From CBDFLT01 sp965249225 (GTDB lineage Bacteria; Chloroflexota; Dehalococcoidia; Lucifugimonadales; G963668185): DNA of 64,000 nucleotides. The notes beneath the pieces were generated by a model, which was given only the letters and a program-made list of their open reading frames with translations, did not search any database and was not told the DNA's origin. The stretch is from the NCBI GenBank assembly GCA_965249225.1, contig CBDFLT010000009.1, positions 853,651 to 917,650 of the forward strand. The letters are read 5' to 3'. Made by a program: the position numbers and the translations under genes. Positions 15,863 through 24,688 of the stretch are shown one piece after another (within the stretch, counting starts at the first letter, position 1; every line of letters starts with the position of its first letter).

Positions 15863-17311
15863 GTGAAGAAGTCACGGAAGAAGCATGTTCCAAAGGCCAA
15901 CGGGCTCACCTCAGAACACCAGGTGGACGACGAGTCTCCTGCGATGCAGGAGGATGACGGCCTGCCATCTGAAGACGCTCGCGAGGGCGAGAACCAGCAA
16001 CCATCTGTCCAGGCCCTGGACTCGACCCGGGAATACCTCTCGCAGATCGCTAGGCATCCTTTGCTCACCAGGTCTGAGGAGATCGAAACGGGCATCGCGG
16101 TCCAGGGATGGATGCAACTCAAAATCCTTCGCCGAGAGCTCCAGGAAGAGAATGGCTTCCAGCCTACTCTGGAGCAGCTGACGACCACAGTCTACGAGCG
16201 GCTGGCCGCGCAGAGAGACCTGGTCGCCGCTTTGGCAGCCGTTCTCGGCGAGGAGGCTGATGGTCTACGCGTCGGAGACCTGCTCTCACTGCCCTCTGTA
16301 TGTGACATATTAAACGGCCCTCTGACGCCAGAGGTGAAACTTGCTCTCACCGAAGCCACGGGTTGGACGGAAGAGGCTGTCGGCATCGCATTCACCGCGA
16401 CATCCAAGCTACAACGGCTGGTGTCAAAGGCTGTGATGGAACACCTGGACCATCAAGCAACCATGGTCCAAAACGGTAAGTCGTCCTCATTGAAAGTCGA
16501 GCCACTGCCGCCTAAACTCGAGGAGGAGTTGAAGGACCTGTGGGAGCGGCTGGAGCGCGAGGGCCGGAGTGCCACCCACAAGCTTACAAACTCAAACCTG
16601 CGGCTGGTGGTCAGCTTCGCGCGAAGGCTTGCGGGGCTGGGGCTGCCTCTGCTGGATCTGATACAGGAAGGAAACCTCGGGCTATTGCGCGCCGTCCAGA
16701 AGTTCGAGCCCCAGCGCGGCTACAGGTTCAGCACGTATGCAACCTGGTGGGTCCGCCAAGGGGTGCACAGGGCCTTGGCGGTTCAGGCCCGCCTTATACG
16801 GCTCCCACTGCACGTGGTGGAGCGGATTCAGCGGTTGAACCGAGCAGAACGCGCCCTGGTCCGGCGTTTGGATCGAGAGCCGACCTCTGAGGAGGTAGCC
16901 AGCGAGCTCGAGTGGACGGAGCAGGATGTGGAGAACCTCCGCGTCAAGGGGAAGCGCATATTATCTTTGCAGTTACCGATAGGAGAAGAAGAGGATACTA
17001 CCCTGGAAGACCGCATACAGGACACCTCGTGCTTGTCACCCGAAGAGGTGGCGGACCGCCTTGCGACGCGAGAAGAGGTGATTCGGGCGCTCGAGGACCT
17101 GCCGGAAAGGTTTAGGCATGTGCTGGAATTGCGTTACGGCTTCCTCGACGACTGCCCCCGCACCCTCGAGGAGATCGGTCGGGAGCTCGGCGTAACCCGG
17201 GAACGAGTACGCCAGATCGAGCGGCAGGCGCTTAAAAAGCTGAGGCTGTCGGGCCGCCTCCCGGCGTTGGAGGACTCCCTCGACGGCAGGGAGCACAGCA
17301 AACCCCAGTGA
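15863..17311 (+). CDS. Sigma-70 family RNA polymerase sigma factor (group 2, RpoD-like)
   Basis: About 482 residues from a GTG at 15863. The best ribosome site, AGGAGG, is 15 nt upstream, which is long, so the start is uncertain; the frame stays open back to 15818. Region 1.2 is REYLSQIARHPLLTRSEEIE. A non-conserved insert of about 130 residues follows. Region 2 is SNLRLVVSFARRLAG to FSTYATWWVRQGVHRAL, region 3 VERIQRLNRAERALVRRL, and region 4 LPERFRHVLELRYG with the helix-turn-helix LEEIGRELGVTRERVRQIERQAL. The N-terminus is Lys-rich and acidic. Without region 1.1 it is more likely an alternative than the housekeeping factor. It directs RNA polymerase to promoters. No anti-sigma gene is adjacent. 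Confidence 0.88.
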   Translation: MKKSRKKHVPKANGLTSEHQVDDESPAMQEDDGLPSEDAREGENQQPSVQALDSTREYLSQIARHPLLTRSEEIETGIAVQGWMQLKILRRELQEENGFQPTLEQLTTTVYERLAAQRDLVAALAAVLGEEADGLRVGDLLSLPSVCDILNGPLTPEVKLALTEATGWTEEAVGIAFTATSKLQRLVSKAVMEHLDHQATMVQNGKSSSLKVEPLPPKLEEELKDLWERLEREGRSATHKLTNSNLRLVVSFARRLAGLGLPLLDLIQEGNLGLLRAVQKFEPQRGYRFSTYATWWVRQGVHRALAVQARLIRLPLHVVERIQRLNRAERALVRRLDREPTSEEVASELEWTEQDVENLRVKGKRILSLQLPIGEEEDTTLEDRIQDTSCLSPEEVADRLATREEVIRALEDLPERFRHVLELRYGFLDDCPRTLEEIGRELGVTRERVRQIERQALKKLRLSGRLPALEDSLDGREHSKPQ

Positions 17312-17405
17312 GCCCTGACCAATGTGGTTGCTCCCAACCATCTCCGCACCCACCCAACCCGCCTGAGGCGGGCCACGCCAACTTAAGGGCGCTGAGGAAA
17401 CCCCT

Positions 17406-18446
17406 CTAGGGGACGGTCAAAATCAGCTTCCCGAAGAAGTCGCGCCCCTCCATAGCCTCGTGGGCTTTGGCGGCTTCCTCCAGAGGGAAGGTCTGGTGAA
17501 TCACGCCTCGAATGACTCCCCGGCCCGCTAAATCGACGATGTGCCGAAGGTCTCCCGTGCGCGCCATGAATACTCCGAACACGGTCAGGTGCTTGAGGAA
17601 CATCAACCCCATCTGCAGCTCCGCCCGATAGCCTGACGTCACGCCGCATATCCCGTACCTTCCTCCCGGCGCAAGAGATGCGAACGCATCCGGCCAGTAA
17701 TCCGCCCCCACATGGTCAACGACGACGTCCACGCCACGTCCGCCGGTCAGCTGCTTAACCCGCTCGGCGACGTTTTCCTGCGCATAGTTAATGACCTCGT
17801 CGGCGCCCAGGTCTCTGGCCTTGGCCGCCTTCTCAGCCGTGCTGGTGGTGGCGATGACGGTGGCGCCGATGTGGTTCTTGGCGAGCTGTATGGCGGCGGT
17901 CCCGACGCCACCCGAAGCGGACAGGACGAGCACAGTTTCCCGAGACTTCAGGCCCGCGCGGCGCACCAGTATCGACCAGCAGGGCATGAACACAGTGGGC
18001 AGGGAGGCCGCCTGCTCAAACGATAAGTCGTCCGGAATAGCGACGGCGTTCCTCCCCGGCACCGTTACGAACTCAGCGTAGCCACCGTCGGTGGTGCCGC
18101 CTAACATGCCGGGCCGAACGCACAGCTCCTCCTCACCCTCGACGCATAAGCGGCATTGCCCACATGTAAGCCGGGGGTTGACGACGACGCGGTCGCCCGG
18201 CTTCACCTGCGTGACCTCGCTACCCACCTCGACCGCTTCACCCGCCAGGTCCGAGCCCAGGATGTGGGGTTCCTCGAGCGGAAGGCGGGTGCCTCTGGCG
18301 CCGGCCCGTGTGAATACGTCCAGGTGGTTGAGGGCGCAGGCGCGCACACGGACCTTGACCTGGCCGGGACCCGGGACGGGCTCGGGGCGGTCCCCGTAGC
18401 TCAACACCTCGGTGCCGCCGTGTTGTGTTATATAGACCGCCTTCAT
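17406..18446 (-). CDS. Zinc-binding dehydrogenase / quinone oxidoreductase-like protein
   Basis: 346 residues from the ATG at 18446, which has AAGGAGA 5 nt upstream; the frame is open further out but lacks a start signal. An MDR superfamily member: ALNHLDVFTR and GSDLAGEAVEVG in the catalytic domain, a structural zinc loop CGQCRLCVEGEEELC, and the NAD(P)-binding ASGGVGTAAIQLAK. A quinone-oxidoreductase-type site (Asn-His rather than a Cys ligand) suggests no catalytic zinc. Predicted NADPH-dependent cytosolic reductase of quinones or enones. It follows the LLM oxidoreductase on the same strand by about 120 bp. Confidence 0.87.
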   Translation of the reverse strand: MKAVYITQHGGTEVLSYGDRPEPVPGPGQVKVRVRACALNHLDVFTRAGARGTRLPLEEPHILGSDLAGEAVEVGSEVTQVKPGDRVVVNPRLTCGQCRLCVEGEEELCVRPGMLGGTTDGGYAEFVTVPGRNAVAIPDDLSFEQAASLPTVFMPCWSILVRRAGLKSRETVLVLSASGGVGTAAIQLAKNHIGATVIATTSTAEKAAKARDLGADEVINYAQENVAERVKQLTGGRGVDVVVDHVGADYWPDAFASLAPGGRYGICGVTSGYRAELQMGLMFLKHLTVFGVFMARTGDLRHIVDLAGRGVIRGVIHQTFPLEEAAKAHEAMEGRDFFGKLILTVP

Positions 18447-18565
18447 CGAGTCTCCTTGGTCCGCCAGGGCCCATCGCTCGCGGACTGAACACCCCGCCCC
18501 AGAGGATGTCCTGTTCCGGTTCGCTAGAGCCTGGGGCGGCGAAGATTCCACTCGCGCTGAGCCCT

Positions 18566-19531
18566 CTACTCTTGGGCCAGCGGTTTCACCTCCGCCATAA
18601 AGCGCTCCATACGCTCCAGTGTTTCCTCAAGGGTGGGACGCTCAAGATCAACATACACGTAGGTCATTCCAAGCCGTTCGTAAGTCCGGATGTCGTCCGC
18701 CACCTGTTGGGAGTTGCCATCGAACGGCTTGCGGCCGCTTTCCGGCAGGGGAGCCGACCGGCTATCGGTCCAGCCCCAGCCGCCGAAACAGATGTCTAGC
18801 TTCGCCGGATCACGCCCCACCTCCTGGGCATAGCGGTGGAGGCGGTCCACCGCGTCCCTAAACTCCTCGGGCGTGGTGAGAGGGAACTGGGGGTTGAGGG
18901 TCGTGGGGGACCATCCGTCGCCCAAGGTTGCCGCCCGCCGCAACGCAGGGGGGCTCTCGCCACCTATCCAAAAAGGCGGATGAGGAGCTTGCACCGGCTT
19001 GGGCGCCGACACGACGTTGGAGAAGCGGAGATACTTGCCCTCAAAGGTGGCGCTAGCCCTGGTCCACAGCTCCTTGAAACCCTGGATGTACTCATTGGTT
19101 ACCACGCCGCGCTCCTCGAACAGATTCGAAACGCCCAAGCTGTCGAACTCCTCGCGCAGCCAACCCGCACCGCAGCCTATGGTCAGGCGTCCCTTGGAGA
19201 GAACATCGATGGACGCGAGTATCTTGCCGGCGATCAGTGGATTGCGGTACGGCATGACCATCACCCAGGTCAAGAGTCTGGCCTTGGAAGTCTGCCCGGC
19301 AAGGAAGCTCAAGTAGGTCAACAGCTCCAGCGTGTTGGGTGTGATACCGATCTCGGGAAACTCGCCCGTCTCGGTGTAAGGGTATTTGGTCTCGACGTCG
19401 CCCGGCATGGCCAGACGCTCCTGGGCGGATATGACATCGAAGCCCAACTCCTCGGCACGCGCAGCCAGGGTGATGATGTTATCAGGGGACACAAGAGGAC
19501 CGGAGAACGGCATGTTGAATACGTACTTCAC
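18566..19531 (-). CDS. LLM-class (luciferase-like) F420-dependent oxidoreductase
   Basis: About 321 residues. I prefer the GTG at 19531 (8 nt after GGGAG) over the GTG at 19540, which nearly overlaps the site. The fold is the bacterial luciferase barrel: FDVISAQER, LLTWVMVMPYRNPLIAGKILASIDVLSKGRLTIGCGAGW, and PPFWIGGESPPALRRAATLGDGW. This set is typical of the TIGR03619-like F420 group. Predicted cytosolic, using reduced F420 or FMN; substrate unknown. An imperfect promoter (TTGACA on the minus strand at 19601-19606, weak -10) lies upstream. Confidence 0.87.
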   Translation of the reverse strand: MKYVFNMPFSGPLVSPDNIITLAARAEELGFDVISAQERLAMPGDVETKYPYTETGEFPEIGITPNTLELLTYLSFLAGQTSKARLLTWVMVMPYRNPLIAGKILASIDVLSKGRLTIGCGAGWLREEFDSLGVSNLFEERGVVTNEYIQGFKELWTRASATFEGKYLRFSNVVSAPKPVQAPHPPFWIGGESPPALRRAATLGDGWSPTTLNPQFPLTTPEEFRDAVDRLHRYAQEVGRDPAKLDICFGGWGWTDSRSAPLPESGRKPFDGNSQQVADDIRTYERLGMTYVYVDLERPTLEETLERMERFMAEVKPLAQE

Positions 19532-19629
19532 TGCGTTCACTCCCAGTGCTGAGAAGCGGGACCGAGGACGGGGCTCACACTAAAACTCAAGTCAACGAGT
19601 TGTCAATAGAGGGTTTTCCGGGGCCCACC

Positions 19630-20466
19630 TCAGCTTCCCTCGCCCGAGGGGTCCTCAAGAAAGTGGCCCAGTGCATCGAAATAGGCATCTCCGCCAACAA
19701 CATAGGTGTCATTATGGTCAGCATCCTGGATGGTGTAGAACCGCTTGGGCTCATTGGCGGCCTCGAACAGCTTCCGGCCTTCCTCCATGGGCACGGTCTG
19801 GTCCCGGTCCCCATGGAGGACCATGATGGGGGCATTGACCTGGGAGACTTTTGAGAGGGAGTCGTACCGGGTGGTAAACAGGAAGCCCAGGGGAAGGAAG
19901 GGATAATGCCTCCTGGCTATGCCTTGGATCGAGGTGAAAGGCGACTCGATAATGAGCGCATAGGGCTGGTGCCTTGTGGCCAGTTCGACGGCGACGGCGC
20001 ACCCTAATGAGCGGCCAAAGAACACGACTTTGCTCTCGTCTATGTCGTCTCGCGAACGAAGGTGCTGAAGCGCAGCGTCGGCGTCCAGGTAGGTGCCCTT
20101 TTCGGATACGCTGCCCTCGCTACGCCCGTAGCCGCGATAGTCGAAGATGAAGATGTTCAGACCGATTCGCTTGTGAAGGGCAGCGATGTTGTCAAGCCGA
20201 TGGCTGATGTTGCCCGCGTTGCCATGAAACCACAGCAAGGTAACGTCTCCCCCGCCGGGGACAAACCAGCCGTGCAGCCTCGTCCCATCGGAGGCCGAGA
20301 AATCGACATCCTCGAACTCCAGGCCTATATCGGCCGGGGTCGCGATGAGCTCCTTCTCGGGGAAGAATATGAACTGCCTGTCTAACAATTTCGTTTGCCG
20401 AGCTGCTATGGCCGAGACCAAGAGAATCAGGACGGCCAGCGCGACCCCCCTTATAACCGACCTCAT
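19630..20466 (-). CDS. Membrane-anchored alpha/beta hydrolase (BEM46-like)
   Basis: About 278 residues from ATG 20466, which places an N-terminal hydrophobic anchor (GVALAVLILLVSAIA) right after RSVIR; a start 45 bp further out is possible. The hydrolase fold has WFHGNAGN (oxyanion region), nucleophile Ser in GRSLG, Asp in LHGDRDQTVP and His in DADHNDTY, so the triad is complete. FDYRGYGRSEG is typical of the BEM46/YqkD type. Predicted active site outside the cytoplasm. Substrate unknown, probably an ester or amide. Confidence 0.85.
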   Translation of the reverse strand: MRSVIRGVALAVLILLVSAIAARQTKLLDRQFIFFPEKELIATPADIGLEFEDVDFSASDGTRLHGWFVPGGGDVTLLWFHGNAGNISHRLDNIAALHKRIGLNIFIFDYRGYGRSEGSVSEKGTYLDADAALQHLRSRDDIDESKVVFFGRSLGCAVAVELATRHQPYALIIESPFTSIQGIARRHYPFLPLGFLFTTRYDSLSKVSQVNAPIMVLHGDRDQTVPMEEGRKLFEAANEPKRFYTIQDADHNDTYVVGGDAYFDALGHFLEDPSGEGS

Positions 20467-21026
20467 GAGTAATGGAGCACGGTCACGTTTGCAGTAAGGA
20501 AGGACGGACACACGGATTTGAGACGCTGGGCCATTAAGCGCGCCTAACTGTGTCCACCGCAGCGGCCAGCAATCCGGGAGCGACGCGGTCCAGAATATCC
20601 GGTGGGTCGCAGAGGCTTACCCTCACAAGAGGCATGACAATGACTGGCGCCATATTATCACAGAGCCCTGCGCCAGCGATTCCCTCCTCATGGCTCGCAG
20701 GGCGCGGTGTCAAGGGGCCCCTGGCCTTCAACGAGGCTGCCTCCGATATTCGGTAGGTGTGGCCTACAGTCGTCTCTGGTAGGAGCGGCTGCGTGGAGCC
20801 CTCTAAGTTTGCATCCCCGCTGGCCCCTATAAAACTTTATGTGGCTCCCCGGTTTGTGACCTCCCAGTCCAGGAATAAGGTGAGGGCACCGTTGCTTGAG
20901 CACCAGCCAAGTCACGGAACAGGGCATGCGCACATCCATAGGGTAACGGCCGCCCCGGTGGGACCGCTGCCCTCGAAGTGGGGACCGCACAATCAAGAGC
21001 CGAGCCCGGGATGGAGGGCAAGCGCG
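20467..21026. other. Intergenic region upstream of the second sigma factor
   Basis: No gene supported in about 560 bp. The sigma reading frame is open through part of it, but without a ribosome site or family similarity. No strong promoter found; TATAAA at 20827-20832 lacks a matching -35. Confidence 0.4.
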
Positions 21027-21845
21027 ATGGTTGCCACAGCCGGTAACGAAACCGTTCACCTCATCGAAGCCTACTGCCAGTCCAGGAATATACAAATCCG
21101 GGACCAGCTCGTGATCAACTACGTGCCGTTGGTCCGCCGGTTGTGCGGGCGTTTCCGCCGCTCGAGGGAATCTCAGGAAGACCTGGTCCAGGTGGGGGTA
21201 ATAGGGCTGATCAACGCGGTCGATAAGTTCGATCCCGATCATGGGGCGAGTCTTCCTTCCCTGGCGATTCCAGAGATCCTTGGTGCGGTATTGAACTATC
21301 TGAGAGACCATAGCAACCCTATAAAGCCACCCCGCACCGTCAGGCGGAACAAACTTATAGTAGACAGGGTGGCGGAAAGCCTAGCGCCACGATTAGGCCG
21401 CTGGCCCACGGTAGCCGAGATCACCGGCGCAAGTAAGCTTCCAAAAGAAGACGTTTATGAGGCGATGAAGTTCGGCCGGACGGCGGACCCGAGGTCTCTG
21501 GACGAGACGATCGGCCTAGATGAAGGAGACGGCCGGAACACACTGGCGGAGTGCCTGGGGTCGGAAGACCCCCAATTCGAACAGTTGGTAAACCGGCTAA
21601 CCATGGCACAGGCGCTTAACACCTTGCCCTTCAGGGAGAGGACTATTTTGACCCTCAGGTTCTACGAGGGACTGTCTCAGAGGCTGATAGCCGAACGCAT
21701 CCACATCTCGCAAATGCACGTCTCGAGGCTGGAGCGCGCCGCCCTGCAGAAGCTGAGGCGTTACATGGAAGGCGGTCCGGCTACGCTGCACCCGGCTCTC
21801 TCCAAACCGCGGAGTCCAGCCACCGAACTACCCGTCGCGTCATAG
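21027..21845 (+). CDS. Alternative sigma factor, SigB/SigF/WhiG type
   Basis: 272 residues from ATG 21027, which has GGAGGG 8 nt upstream; the frame extends 270 bp upstream but that part resembles no sigma region. Region 2 is RDQLVINYVPLVRRLCGRF and EDLVQVGVIGLINAVDKFDPDHG. Region 3 is PPRTVRRNKLIVDRVAESLAPRLGRWPTVAEIT. Region 4 is LPFRERTILTLRFYEGLSQRLIAERIHISQMHVSRLERAALQKLR. The usual ALPFMYGEI(R/K)-like stretch of 2.4 is altered to LPSLAIPEILGAVLNYLRD. This class controls stress, development or motility regulons. No anti-sigma or anti-anti-sigma gene is adjacent. Confidence 0.87.
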   Translation: MVATAGNETVHLIEAYCQSRNIQIRDQLVINYVPLVRRLCGRFRRSRESQEDLVQVGVIGLINAVDKFDPDHGASLPSLAIPEILGAVLNYLRDHSNPIKPPRTVRRNKLIVDRVAESLAPRLGRWPTVAEITGASKLPKEDVYEAMKFGRTADPRSLDETIGLDEGDGRNTLAECLGSEDPQFEQLVNRLTMAQALNTLPFRERTILTLRFYEGLSQRLIAERIHISQMHVSRLERAALQKLRRYMEGGPATLHPALSKPRSPATELPVAS

Positions 21846-21904
21846 AGCACACCTCTACATTCGAACGAGGCGGTGGGCATGTGAGCGCCCCACGCCGGGG
21901 CCGA

Positions 21905-22642
21905 CTACAGCTCCTTCCCGCGGAAAACGGCCCAGGCGGCAACGTTCAGAACGACGATCAGCCCGCAGGCGATGGCGAAGGCAGGCCAATAGTCGTTGGT
22001 CTCGCTGCGAATTATGCTCAAAGACCATTCGGGGCTCGCGACCGGCAAATATCGCTCCGCGTGGGGAACCACCCGCAGAATGTTCAACACGATGTACGTG
22101 ACAAAGGCTATGCCTCCGACCAACAGTTGCCTGGTAAGAAAGGCGCTGAAGAACAGGGTGACAGAGCCGATGAACAGGAGGTAAGTTGCTGAGACCACGA
22201 TGCCCAACGCGAAGCGTCCCAGTCCAACGTCCGCGAACAGGATCAGCGTGAGGACGTATGCGGTGGCGGCCGCGATGACCATCGCACCAAAAATCGACAG
22301 CAGGAGCCCAAGGAACTTAGCGGACACGAACGCGGAGCGGGTCACGGGCTTGCTCAGCGTCATCGCGGCGGTCCCGGTCGCCCGCTCGTTCGCAAGTGCG
22401 CCCATGGTAATGACGATGGCCAGAAACGTGCCTAAGGCGGGGATTACGCCGCCCCCGACTTCCGAGAGGATCTCCCTTGCCTGCTCCAGTCCCCGAGGCT
22501 CATCCTGGACGGTCAGCACGATGGCGAATATCGAGGGACTAAGCACCGCCACTAGGGTGAATACAACCACCAGCGCCAGGAACTTCTTTGTCCGGCGCTG
22601 CTCCAAGACCTCCTTGCGCGCCAGCACCCAGAACCCAGTCAT
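21905..22642 (-). CDS. ABC-2 type transporter permease
   Basis: A 245-residue membrane protein with a cytosolic amphipathic start (FWVLARKEVLEQRRTKKFLALVVVF) and six hydrophobic spans, the classic layout of ABC-2 permeases. Its ATG overlaps the end of the ATP-binding gene by 4 bp (coordinates 22639-22642), so the pair is translationally coupled. It would form the membrane channel of an exporter. Substrate not predictable; related pairs export sodium, peptides or copper-related factors. Confidence 0.87.
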   Translation of the reverse strand: MTGFWVLARKEVLEQRRTKKFLALVVVFTLVAVLSPSIFAIVLTVQDEPRGLEQAREILSEVGGGVIPALGTFLAIVITMGALANERATGTAAMTLSKPVTRSAFVSAKFLGLLLSIFGAMVIAAATAYVLTLILFADVGLGRFALGIVVSATYLLFIGSVTLFFSAFLTRQLLVGGIAFVTYIVLNILRVVPHAERYLPVASPEWSLSIIRSETNDYWPAFAIACGLIVVLNVAAWAVFRGKEL

Positions 22643-23583
22643 CGCTCCACCTCCTCACCACCGACCAGCTCTATAAAGATATCCTCAAGGCTGGCCGTCG
22701 TCAGATCATAGCGTAGTATGGTGAGGCCGCTCTCCACCAGGATTCCAGGCAACTCTCTCTTCGCCACCTCCAGATCGCTGACATTGACGTGCAAAACCTG
22801 GCGGTCGCTTTGGGACACCACTTCGCTGGAGAGTACCCAAGGGACCATTGCGAGCCGTCCTACAGCCGGGGCCGCGTCCTCCTCGAACTCGATCTGGAAC
22901 CCTGCTCGCTGGCGCCGGGCGCGAAGCTCATTAATAGAGCCCATGGTCACCAGCTTGCCGTGGTTGACGATGGCGACCCTGTCGCAGACCCGCTCTACGT
23001 CCGCCAAAATGTGGGTCGAGATGAAGACCGTCGTTTCGCCCTTGAGAGCGCCGATGGCCTCCAGCACGTCACGGCGGCCCAACGGGTCCAGCGCCGAGGC
23101 CGGCTCGTCCAGGAGAAGGACCTGGGGACGGTTCATCAGGGCCTGCGCGAGGCCCAGCCGCTGTTGCATGCCACGAGAGTAATCTTTCACGCGTCGGCCG
23201 GCCGCCTCCGTCAATTGCACCTGCTCAAGCATCTCATCGGCGCGATTCCTGGCGGCAGTCTGGTCGAGCCCGTATAGCCCAGCGGTGAACAGCAGGAACT
23301 CCCGTCCAGTCATCCAGCCGTAGTACGCCGGCGTCTCAGGGAGATAGCCTATCGACGAGCGCAGGCGGAGGGAGTTGTCGGAGACCTCCTGGCCCGCCAC
23401 CCAAACGCGGCCGGCAGTGGGATGGGTGATGCCGGCGAACAGCCGCAGGGTCGTCGTCTTGCCCGCACCGTTGGGGCCGAGGAAGCCGAAAGCGGCTCCA
23501 GCCTCTACAGAGAGGTTGAGCCCATCCAAGGCCACGAGCCTGCCGAAGCGTTTAGACAGATTCTCGCATCGGATGGCATCCAT
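22639..23583 (-). CDS. ABC transporter ATP-binding protein
   Basis: A 314-residue ATPase with Walker A GPNGAGKTT (about residues 36-44), signature YSRGMQQRLGLAQAL, Walker B VLLLDEPASALDP and switch STHIL. The C-terminal about 90 residues after the nucleotide domain are the extension common to ABC-2 exporter ATPases (DrrA/CcmA-like). First gene of the two-gene operon with the permease. Confidence 0.92.
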   Translation of the reverse strand: MDAIRCENLSKRFGRLVALDGLNLSVEAGAAFGFLGPNGAGKTTTLRLFAGITHPTAGRVWVAGQEVSDNSLRLRSSIGYLPETPAYYGWMTGREFLLFTAGLYGLDQTAARNRADEMLEQVQLTEAAGRRVKDYSRGMQQRLGLAQALMNRPQVLLLDEPASALDPLGRRDVLEAIGALKGETTVFISTHILADVERVCDRVAIVNHGKLVTMGSINELRARRQRAGFQIEFEEDAAPAVGRLAMVPWVLSSEVVSQSDRQVLHVNVSDLEVAKRELPGILVESGLTILRYDLTTASLEDIFIELVGGEEVER

Positions 23584-23781
23584 ACTCAGCGCCTTCCCGG
23601 TACCTCTCTTTTAATACATCACCGGCTAGAGCCTAACACATCACACTTGGGGCGAGATGAGCCGTTGGTCCTACTTACGATGGGTAAAGGCTCAGAGGGG
23701 ACCTCCCGCCGGCCACTAGCTTGCCGAAAGACAAACGGCTCCACAAAGCAAGGCGCCTGAAGCCGATGCTGTTCGTTGCGT

Positions 23782-24645
23782 CTAGGCAGAGATGCCCAAC
23801 TCGGCCAGATGGGCGTGGAGCCTCTGAAGGGTCTCGCTGTTCTCGGCCAGCGTGAAACCGTCGACCCTGTACTCGGACTTACCACTGGGCCCGTCGATGG
23901 CGCCCATGTCCACGGTGCGCGCCACCAGGTCCTGTTCCGCCTCCACGGACGGGAGCAGATTTTCGCCCTTTTGCTTCGACAGCGAGGTTACCAGACCATA
24001 GCCACCCCAGTTGGATACGCTGGCGATGATTAGCTCGGTAACCGTCGTGACACATGGCGCTTCGACGAGATTGGGTACAGTGGGGATGACCGACGCCAAG
24101 TTACCCATTCCGATCTCGTTGCCGCCGTCACCGATCCCCACAGATCGAGGATGTTTCGTGAACAGGTAGTCCAGCCTGGCATTGTACTGTGTGATGTCCT
24201 GGCCGTACATGTTGCGGTAGAGTCCATCGCTGGCGGCCCCGCACCGTTCGAGGGCGATGACCAGCGAAGGCTCGACCTCAGCCAAAAGCTTGTCGGCGAA
24301 CGACTCACTCGACTTCTCGTCGGTGATGGGGAAATCGACCACCCTGGCCTTGGCGCCCACCACCGATGACATCAGCGGAGCGGTGTACCGGTCGGTCACG
24401 TACACGACCTCGTATCCTATGCGCTGCAGGGCATCGCCCAACACTATAGCGCCCGCCGGCCCATCGGTCTCGGTGGCTCGGCCATAAACTATGTAGAAAC
24501 CGGTGGCGATGAGGACGGCCCCAGGGTGATTCAGGACCAGAGAGGCCGCTCGGTCGCAGTAGTCTGCGGGCAGGTGAGCTCTGAGGGCAGAGATGCCTCT
24601 TTGGTCCCGGTCTAGGATTACGTCTTCAATAGTGGACACTGGCAC
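23782..24645 (-). CDS. DUF4392 protein, homologue of the C-terminal half of D-glutamate cyclase
   Basis: A 287-residue cytosolic protein matching DUF4392: AVLIATGFYIVYGRATETDGPAGAIVLGDALQRIGYEVVYVTD, VIALERCGAASDGLYRNMYGQDIT, and VGIGDGGNEIGMGNL, the last a likely metal or nucleophile loop. In animals the homologous domain is the C-terminal half of mitochondrial D-glutamate cyclase (DGLUCY), which converts D-glutamate to 5-oxo-D-proline. The gene just upstream encodes a homologue of the N-terminal half. A nearby GTG 6 bp downstream has better spacing to GAGG, so the exact start is uncertain by two codons. Confidence 0.82.
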   Translation of the reverse strand: MPVSTIEDVILDRDQRGISALRAHLPADYCDRAASLVLNHPGAVLIATGFYIVYGRATETDGPAGAIVLGDALQRIGYEVVYVTDRYTAPLMSSVVGAKARVVDFPITDEKSSESFADKLLAEVEPSLVIALERCGAASDGLYRNMYGQDITQYNARLDYLFTKHPRSVGIGDGGNEIGMGNLASVIPTVPNLVEAPCVTTVTELIIASVSNWGGYGLVTSLSKQKGENLLPSVEAEQDLVARTVDMGAIDGPSGKSEYRVDGFTLAENSETLQRLHAHLAELGISA

Positions 24646-24688
24646 CTCACGCCAATGGCGGGAATGTTTTGAAACGACATTCAGTGCG

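Noticed and set aside
20534..20731. Short minus-strand frame whose second half begins MPLVRVSL like a tautomerase
   Set aside because: It stops 33 residues later, lacks the rest of the family and has no ribosome site; a chance resemblance.
20757..21026. N-terminal extension of the SigB-like factor
   Set aside because: No sigma similarity, and a good ribosome site precedes ATG 21027.
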